This document shows, piece after piece, positions 32,697-37,438 of a stretch of DNA of 37,438 nucleotides (positions are counted from its first letter, which is position 1; the number at the start of each line of letters is the position of its first letter). Source of the DNA: Thermomicrobiales bacterium. GTDB taxonomy: Bacteria > Chloroflexota > Chloroflexia > Thermomicrobiales > UBA6265. The stretch lies in NCBI GenBank assembly GCA_020853615.1, contig JADYYO010000385.1, positions 1 to 37,438 of the forward strand, read 5' to 3'. The notes beneath the pieces were generated by a model, which made no database searches, was not told the DNA's origin, and saw only the letters and a list, made by a program, of their open reading frames with translations. The translations under genes and the position numbers were made by a program.

Positions 32697-33401
32697 GTGG
32701 CCGAAGCCATCTCGGCGATCCTCAGCATCGTCATCATCGATCTCGTCCTTTCGGGGGACAACGCCGTCGTCATTGGCATGGCGGCGCGCAGCCTCTCGCC
32801 CGAGAATCGCCGCAAGGCGATCGTCCTCGGCGGGGCTGGTGCGATTCTGTTGCGCATCACCTTCACCGGGCTGGCAACCGTCCTCCTCGGCATCCCCGGG
32901 CTGCAGGCGATCGGCGGCGTGCTCCTCTTCTACATCGGGTTCAAGCTGATCCGGCCCCACGACGACGAGCACAGCACTATCAAGGAAGCCGGCTCGCTGC
33001 GCGAAGCGGTGAAGACGATCATCCTCGCCGACGTGGTCATGAGCCTGGACAACATCCTCGCCGTCGGCGGCGCGGCGCGCGGCCACCTGGGGTTGCTCAT
33101 CTTTGGGCTGCTCCTCTCGATCCCGATCATCCTCTTCGGCAGCGAACTGGTGGCGCGGCTCCTCGGCCGCTTCCCCGGCTTCCTCTATATCGGCGTCTTC
33201 GTCCTGCTGCACGCCGCCGTCTCGATGATCCTGCACGACCCGAGCGTTGCCCACCTCTTCCACACGAACATGCTCGTGGAGCTGCTCCTCTCGCTTACCG
33301 CCACGGGCATCCTGATCGGGCTGGTGCGCCTGCTGGAGCGGAGCCGGCGCGAGCGCCAGAAGCCCATCTCACGCGGGGCGGTCGCGCCCCGCGGCGAGTA
33401 G
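32697..33401 (+). CDS. TerC-family integral membrane protein
   Basis: A 234-residue protein with about seven membrane segments and the two family motifs with acidic residues: IIDLVLSGDNAVVIGMA near the start and ADVVMSLDNILAVGG near residue 115. Members (YjbE/YkoY, MeeF types) are linked to manganese or other metal efflux and to metalation of exported enzymes; older members were named for tellurite resistance. The start is a GTG at 32697 with AAAGGA about 11 bases upstream. I looked for a manganese riboswitch in the 123-bp leader and did not see its conserved core. Confidence 0.92.
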   Translation: MAEAISAILSIVIIDLVLSGDNAVVIGMAARSLSPENRRKAIVLGGAGAILLRITFTGLATVLLGIPGLQAIGGVLLFYIGFKLIRPHDDEHSTIKEAGSLREAVKTIILADVVMSLDNILAVGGAARGHLGLLIFGLLLSIPIILFGSELVARLLGRFPGFLYIGVFVLLHAAVSMILHDPSVAHLFHTNMLVELLLSLTATGILIGLVRLLERSRRERQKPISRGAVAPRGE

Positions 33402-33563
33402 CGCCCCGATTCCGGGGGGGAGGGGGAAGTCACGGCGCGCGACCCGCGCATGAATCCATCCGCGCGAGGCCGACGTAAGCCATCCCGAGAGCATCTCCCC
33501 AGCACTGCACGATGCTCTCCCAGAGCCCGTGGAGCGCCGCACACGCTCCACCCTCCCCTTCCC

Positions 33564-33595
33564 GCACGAACCCGGCCCCACGGCCGGGTTCGTGC
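33564..33595. terminator. Perfect 14-bp hairpin downstream of terC
   Basis: GCACGAACCCGGCC (33564-33577) pairs perfectly with 33582-33595 around the loop CCAC, and ATTTC follows. It lies between convergent genes and probably ends transcription from the terC side. Confidence 0.7.
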
Positions 33596-33602
33596 ATTTC
33601 TG

Positions 33603-33634
33603 GAGACGGCGAGTCGGCGAGTCGGCGAGTCGGC
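33603..33634. repeat. Octamer tandem repeat GAGTCGGC x4
   Basis: Three perfect units of GAGTCGGC (33611-33634) follow one variant unit (GAGACGGC, 33603-33610). The array is noncoding and sits eight bases after the terC-side hairpin. Copy number may vary between strains. Confidence 0.85.
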
Positions 33635-33701
33635 AAGAGGAAAAGCCGGACGTCGGAAGTCGTGAACCAACAGCCAATAGCCAGAAGCCAACAGCCCCTA
33701 T

Positions 33702-33736
33702 CACCCAACACCCAACACCCAACACCCAACACCCAT
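33702..33736 (-). repeat. Heptamer tandem repeat CACCCAA x5, G-quadruplex-capable on the minus strand
   Basis: Four perfect CACCCAA units (33702-33729) and one variant CACCCAT (33730-33736). The last base is also the final base of the TGA stop of the minus-strand permease gene. Read on the minus strand it gives five GGG runs spaced by four bases right after the stop. Confidence 0.9.
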
Positions 33737-34626
33737 CACCCGCCTGTCGGGTGCTTGCCGACGCCCGCCGGCGGGGTCGATTGCCGGAAGAGGCCGGTGA
33801 CCGCGATCAGGGTGAGCAGATAAGGGAGGGCGATGATGATGTCCTGCGAGATCGGCAGGTTCAGCGCCTGCACGTGGTAGCGCAGCGCCTGGGCGAAGCC
33901 GAAGAGGAGGGCAGCGCCCATGGCGCCCCACGGCATCCAGTTGCCGAAGATGACCGCCGCCAGCGCGATGAAGCCGCGGCCTGCCGCCATGTTCGTCGTG
34001 AACTGCGACAGGTCGCCGATCGAGAGGTAGGCGCCGCCGACCGAGGCCAGCACCCCGGAGGCGATCACCATGGCGAAGCGGTAGCGATCGACGTCGATGC
34101 CGACGCTCTGAGCCGCGACCGGGTTCTCGCCGCAGGCCAGCACCCGCAACCCCGCCTTCGTCCGGAAGAGGAACCAGTGCGTGACCGGGACGAGCAGGTA
34201 GGCGAACGGGAGGAGGATGTTCATCCCGGCGCCGATCGACGGCAGGCGCTCGACCGAGGGGGAGCCGCCCGCCTGCCCCCAGATCTGTTCGGTAAGGAAC
34301 GAGGTCAGGCCGAGGCCGAGGAGCACAATCGCCGTGCCTGCCACGATCTGATCGGCGCGCAGCGAGATCGCCCAGAAGGCGAAGATCGCGCCGCCAACCG
34401 CCCCTGTGATGATGGCCACCAGCAGCCCGACGAAGGGGTTGCCGGAGAACCAGGCGCCGGCCACCGCCGCGAACGCGCCCATCAGCATGAAGCCCTCGAG
34501 CGCGATGTTGGTGACGCCGGAGCGCTCCGAGAGGAGCCCGCCCATCGCGGCAAAGACGAGCGGGGCCGCCGACCGCAAGGTCGCGGTCAGGAGCGCCACG
34601 GAGAAGAAGCTGAACAACGCGTCCAG
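33736..34626 (-). CDS. ABC permease, BMP/nucleoside uptake type (second subunit)
   Basis: A membrane protein of about 296 residues in the branched-chain-like permease family used by nucleoside (BMP) importers. Key segments are LRSAAPLVFAAMGGLLSERS, GVTNIALEGFMLMGAF and VGIDVDRYRF. The start is odd. Relatives usually begin Met-Asp-Ala-Leu, and here that place reads Leu-Asp-Ala-Leu encoded by CTG at 34626, with GGGAGG six bases upstream. Alternatives are a TTG at 34617 and an ATG at 34692 that would overlap the upstream permease gene by 50 bp. The third gene of the importer unit, it would pair with the 34643-35815 product. Confidence 0.9.
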   Translation of the reverse strand: MDALFSFFSVALLTATLRSAAPLVFAAMGGLLSERSGVTNIALEGFMLMGAFAAVAGAWFSGNPFVGLLVAIITGAVGGAIFAFWAISLRADQIVAGTAIVLLGLGLTSFLTEQIWGQAGGSPSVERLPSIGAGMNILLPFAYLLVPVTHWFLFRTKAGLRVLACGENPVAAQSVGIDVDRYRFAMVIASGVLASVGGAYLSIGDLSQFTTNMAAGRGFIALAAVIFGNWMPWGAMGAALLFGFAQALRYHVQALNLPISQDIIIALPYLLTLIAVTGLFRQSTPPAGVGKHPTGG

Positions 34627-34642
34627 AGGAGGCCTCCCGCCG

Positions 34643-35815
34643 TCAGATCGTGCGTGGCGGAGGCGGCGGCTCCACCAACGGCTCGCCCGCATCGTCCGCC
34701 GCGCGGTCGCGCGTCATGGCCCGCGCCCGGCTCGCCGCCTGCCGCGCCTGCCGGAACTGCTGAGCCACGGCGATCGCCGAGACGGAGAGAATCACAAATC
34801 CGAGCAGAACGTAGACGATGTCGCGCGAGATGCCGGCCGTGTTCTGCATCCTGGTCGCGCCCGAGGAGAGCGCCCCGAAGAGGAGACCGGAGAGGATCAC
34901 GCCGAACGGCTGGTTCCGCCCGACCAATCCAACGGCGATCGAGGTGAAGCCGATGCCGAGGGAGACATTGTAATAGCGCCCCTGCAGGCCGAGGGCATCG
35001 ACCGCGCCGCCGAGTCCGCCCAGCAGCCCGCTCAGGAGCATCGCCAGGGCGATGGTGCGCCCCCACGGGATGCCGGCATAGGCGGAAGCCCCGCGGCTGA
35101 GCCCGACCGTGCGGATGCGATAGCCGAACGCGGTCCGGTAGAGGAGGTACCAGACGATCACTGCGGCGAGCAGGGCGACAAGAAACCCGGCATGCAGCCG
35201 GGTGCCGGGCAGCAGCTTCGGCAATCGGGCCGTCTCGAGCGCCGGCTGCGTCGCCTGCAGCGAGGGGTTGACAAGCGGAAAACCCTCGTTGCCGATGACG
35301 ACGGTGCTGATGCGGTAGGCGAGGTAGTTGAGCATGATGGTGGTGATCACCTCATGCGCGCCGGTCTTCGCCTTGAGAAACCCGGGGATGAAGCCCCAGA
35401 TGCCCCCGCCGACCATGGCGGCCAGGAGCGCCAGCGGGAGATGCACGAAGATTGGTAGCCCGGGATCCCACGCCGCCATCAGCCCGCCGAGCAGCCCGCC
35501 GACGACCATCTGCCCTTCGATGCCGATGTTGAAGAGCCCCGCTTGCGCGGCGACGGCGAAGGCGAGGCCGCCGAGGATCAGCGGCGTCGCCATCACCAGC
35601 GTCTCGCCGATCGCGCGCTCGCCGCCAAATGCCCCCTGCAGGAGCGCCTGGTAGGCGGGGATCGGGTTGTCGCCCGAGAGGGCGATGACGACGCCCCCGG
35701 CCAGCAGGGCGATCGCCACAGCCAGCAGCGACGAAAGGAGCGTCGGGACGACGCTGCCAACCCGGCCGCGGAACCCCCGGAAGCCCGGCTCAGTCAGCCG
35801 CGGAAGCGCGCTCAT
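34643..35815 (-). CDS. ABC permease, BMP/nucleoside uptake type (first subunit)
   Basis: A 390-residue permease. The family core is visible: LVMATPLILGGLAFAVAAQA followed by GLFNIGIEGQMVVGG, then GFLKAKTGAHEVITTIMLNY and, in the second half, GFTSIAVGLVGRNQPFGVIL. The C-terminal tail is charged and Pro-rich (about 40 residues, ending PPPPPRTI) and would be cytosolic. The ATG at 35815 overlaps the end of the ATPase gene by 26 bp; a GTG at 35830 is an alternative. With the ATPase and the second permease it should import nucleosides or a similar solute. Confidence 0.93.
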   Translation of the reverse strand: MSALPRLTEPGFRGFRGRVGSVVPTLLSSLLAVAIALLAGGVVIALSGDNPIPAYQALLQGAFGGERAIGETLVMATPLILGGLAFAVAAQAGLFNIGIEGQMVVGGLLGGLMAAWDPGLPIFVHLPLALLAAMVGGGIWGFIPGFLKAKTGAHEVITTIMLNYLAYRISTVVIGNEGFPLVNPSLQATQPALETARLPKLLPGTRLHAGFLVALLAAVIVWYLLYRTAFGYRIRTVGLSRGASAYAGIPWGRTIALAMLLSGLLGGLGGAVDALGLQGRYYNVSLGIGFTSIAVGLVGRNQPFGVILSGLLFGALSSGATRMQNTAGISRDIVYVLLGFVILSVSAIAVAQQFRQARQAASRARAMTRDRAADDAGEPLVEPPPPPRTI

Positions 35816-37343
35816 CCAGCGTCCGTCCACCCATCAGCAGACCGAGCTCGGTCCGCGTCACCGTGCCACTCGCGAAGTCGCCGCTGATGCGGCCATCGTA
35901 GATCACCTGGATGCGATCGCTCAGGTCCATGATCTCGTCCAGGTCGAACGAGATCAGGAGAACCCCGCGGCCCTTGTCCCGCTCCGCGACGAGCTGCTTG
36001 TGCACGAATTCGATCGCGCCGACATCGAGCCCCCGCGTCGGCTGGATCGCCAGCAACGCGTCCGGCTCGCGATGCAATTCGCGCGCGATGATCAACTTCT
36101 GCTGGTTGCCCCCCGAGAGCGCGCCCGCCGCCGTATCCGGCCCCGGCGCACGCACGTCGAAGGCGTGCATCAAGCGCTCGGTCAGGGCGCGCGTCCCCGG
36201 GTAGTCGATGCGGCCCCGGTCGCTGAAGGGGCGCGTGCCGACATTCCCGAGCAGGACGTTCTCGGTCAGCGAGAAGGGGAGAACCAGTCCCCGGCCATGG
36301 CGATCCTCGGGGATATAGGAGAGCCCCAGCCGGCGGCGCGGGTTCGGCCCGCTGGCGGTGACGTCCTTCCCCTTCAGCAGCACCCGGCCACGGTCGGGCC
36401 GGCGCAGCCCGGAGAGGACCTCGATCAACTCGGCCTGGCCGTTCCCCTCGACGCCGCAGATCCCCAGGATCTCCCCCCGATGCAGCGTCAGACTCGCCCC
36501 GGCCAGCGCCGCCTGCCCATGGCTCCCCCGCAAATGGAGATCCTCTGCTACCAGGACCGGCTCGCCGGGATGGCCCGGCAGCCGTTCGACCTTCAGCGAG
36601 ACCGCCCGGCCGACCATCATCTCGGCCAGCTCCGGCGCGGTCGTCTCCGCCGTCTCGCGCGTGCCGACCGTCCGCCCGCGGCGGATGACCGTCACCCGGT
36701 CGCTGATCGCGGCAACCTCGCGCAGCTTGTGCGTGATGAAGATGATGGTATCGCCGCTCTCGCGCAGTCGGTTGAGGACGCGGTAGAGCTCGTCGACCTC
36801 CTGCGGCGTCAGCAGCGCCGTGGGCTCGTCCAGGATCAGCGTGCGCCCGCCCTGATAGAGGGCGCGCACGATCTCGACCCGCTGCTGCATACCGACCGGC
36901 AGGTCTTCGACCTTCGCGTGTGGATCGACATCGAGCCCATAGCGCGAGCCGAGCTCGGCGACGCGGCGGGCAGCCGCTTCGCGATCGAGAACGACGCCCG
37001 CCCCCTCGGCGCCGAGAATGACGTTCTCGGTCACGGTGAAGCGCGGGATCAGCATGAAGTGCTGGTGAACCATCGCCAGCCCGGCTTGCACCGCGTCGCG
37101 AGCGCTCTCGAAGCGGACTGGCTCGCCGTTGACCCGAATCTCCCCCTCATCCGGGTGATAGAGCCCGAAGAGGATGTTCATCAGGGTCGACTTGCCGGCC
37201 CCGTTCTCGCCGAGGAGAGCGTGGATCTCGCCCCGGCGGACGGTGAGATCGATCCCGTCATTCGCGACGACGCCGGGGAACCGCTTGACGATGCCCCGCA
37301 TCTCGATGGCTGGCGGAGCGCCGCTTCTCCCGCGCTCGGTCAT
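35790..37343 (-). CDS. ABC importer ATPase with two nucleotide-binding domains (nucleoside/BMP type)
   Basis: A 517-residue tandem ATPase. Domain 1 has a full Walker A (GENGAGKST), the Q-loop HQHFMLIPRFTVTENV, signature LPVGMQQRVEIVRAL and Walker B LILDEPTALL. Domain 2 has a degenerate Walker A (GVEGNGQAEL), an intact signature LSGGNQQK and an altered Walker B (LLAIQPTRGLD), a pattern usual in this family, where one site hydrolyses and the other mainly binds. The ATG at 37343 is preferred over a GTG six codons upstream. The binding protein of the BMP type is not in the window and may lie beyond the right edge, past the repeat at 37365. Confidence 0.95.
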   Translation of the reverse strand: MTERGRSGAPPAIEMRGIVKRFPGVVANDGIDLTVRRGEIHALLGENGAGKSTLMNILFGLYHPDEGEIRVNGEPVRFESARDAVQAGLAMVHQHFMLIPRFTVTENVILGAEGAGVVLDREAAARRVAELGSRYGLDVDPHAKVEDLPVGMQQRVEIVRALYQGGRTLILDEPTALLTPQEVDELYRVLNRLRESGDTIIFITHKLREVAAISDRVTVIRRGRTVGTRETAETTAPELAEMMVGRAVSLKVERLPGHPGEPVLVAEDLHLRGSHGQAALAGASLTLHRGEILGICGVEGNGQAELIEVLSGLRRPDRGRVLLKGKDVTASGPNPRRRLGLSYIPEDRHGRGLVLPFSLTENVLLGNVGTRPFSDRGRIDYPGTRALTERLMHAFDVRAPGPDTAAGALSGGNQQKLIIARELHREPDALLAIQPTRGLDVGAIEFVHKQLVAERDKGRGVLLISFDLDEIMDLSDRIQVIYDGRISGDFASGTVTRTELGLLMGGRTLDERASAAD

Positions 37344-37364
37344 GAGGGATGCCCCGCGCACATT

Positions 37365-37438
37365 GTGTCATCCTGAGCGGAGCGAAGGATCCCGGCTTCC
37401 CGGAAGCACGCCTCCCCTGAGCCGAGATGCTTCACTCC
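37365..37438. repeat. Dispersed palindromic repeat, copy 3 (inverted, cut by the window)
   Basis: It begins GTGTCATCCTGAGCGGAGCG, which is the right arm of copies 1 and 2 read in reverse complement, and runs into an ATGC-type arm (CCGAGATGCTTCACTCC) at the window edge. It lies upstream of the importer ATPase start, 21 bases from the ATG. Confidence 0.75.

Larger units (their letters stand above)
33402..33735. other. 334-bp intergenic region between convergent genes, rich in repeats
   Basis: This is the longest gene-free stretch. It holds a perfect hairpin (33564-33595), an octamer tandem array (33603-33634), a stretch of AGCCAAC-like units (about 33665-33697) and a heptamer tandem array (33702-33736). 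No convincing coding frame, tRNA or promoter is seen. Confidence 0.75.

Noticed and set aside
31605-33263. A 552-codon minus-strand open frame opposite CtaB and TerC
   Set aside because: Highly charged repetitive composition and no ribosome-binding site or domain; a codon-bias shadow.
30752-33478. A 908-codon plus-strand open frame across the COX15-CtaB and terC genes
   Set aside because: It is Arg/Pro/His-rich with no family match and runs through two well-recognised genes in another frame.
33603-33736. Repeats that might be a CRISPR remnant
   Set aside because: The units are 7-8 bp and contiguous with no spacers, and no cas genes are present.
35790-37343. The importer ATPase as the missing ATPase of the sugar operon
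   Set aside because: It is a tandem nucleoside/BMP-type ATPase in an operon with its own permeases. CUT1 permeases use a MalK-type single-domain ATPase.
1-37438. tRNA, rRNA or phage genes
   Set aside because: I scanned the gaps by eye and saw none; small noncoding RNAs cannot be excluded this way.

Overview
The window is a 37.4 kb chromosomal segment of high-GC, gene-dense DNA. Several features suggest a monoderm-like Chloroflexota bacterium of the Thermomicrobia/Sphaerobacter kind: a fused heme A synthase-heme O synthase, secreted proteins beginning with Ala/Thr/Pro/Val-rich 'ATPVA'-type segments after the signal peptide, Tat-type signals on exported proteins, and a dispersed palindromic 'GTGTCATNCTGAG' repeat. 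This placement is inference from gene content; no rRNA, tRNA or taxonomic marker was seen. I saw no phage, insertion sequence or CRISPR array.

Layout. 1-1.1 kb: 5' part of an MGT-type glycosyltransferase, cut by the window edge. 1.3-6.6 kb: an orphan AbrB-type antitoxin-like protein, then a TetR repressor divergent from a DHA2 efflux pump that is translationally coupled to a PEP-utilising, rifampin-phosphotransferase-like enzyme; a perfect 20-bp palindrome lies between the divergent genes. 6.7-10 kb (minus strand): ECF sigma factor/anti-sigma pair, Met-rich cupredoxin, DsbA-like oxidoreductase and peroxiredoxin. 10.3-12.7 kb: three exported proteins (DUF4397, a 26-cysteine Tat protein, an LppP/LprE-like protein). 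12.7-16.4 kb: a CaiB-type CoA-transferase divergent from manC-manA (GDP-mannose supply).

16.5-25.4 kb is the most interesting block: a probable sugar or polyol catabolic operon (FGGY kinase, solute-binding protein, two CUT1 permeases, zinc dehydrogenase, class I DhnA/LsrF-type aldolase) behind a good sigma-70 promoter, with hairpins in the gaps between cistrons. It is followed by a 564-residue regulator in which a complete SorC-type repressor (HTH plus sugar-binding domain) is fused in frame to a complete TetR-type repressor (HTH plus C-terminal domain). Transport would supply a substrate that is oxidised, phosphorylated and cleaved, with the fused regulator as the likely sensor. The transporter ATPase is not encoded here and is presumably shared.

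25.7-33.4 kb: a broken secreted-protein gene, a class III aminotransferase, a methyltransferase, a threonine/serine dehydratase, a sunset-domain protein, the COX15-CtaB fusion and a TerC protein. 33.4-37.3 kb (minus strand): a nucleoside-type (BMP family) ABC importer with ATPase and two permeases but no binding protein in view. A tandem heptamer array with G-quadruplex potential starts at the stop codon of its last gene.
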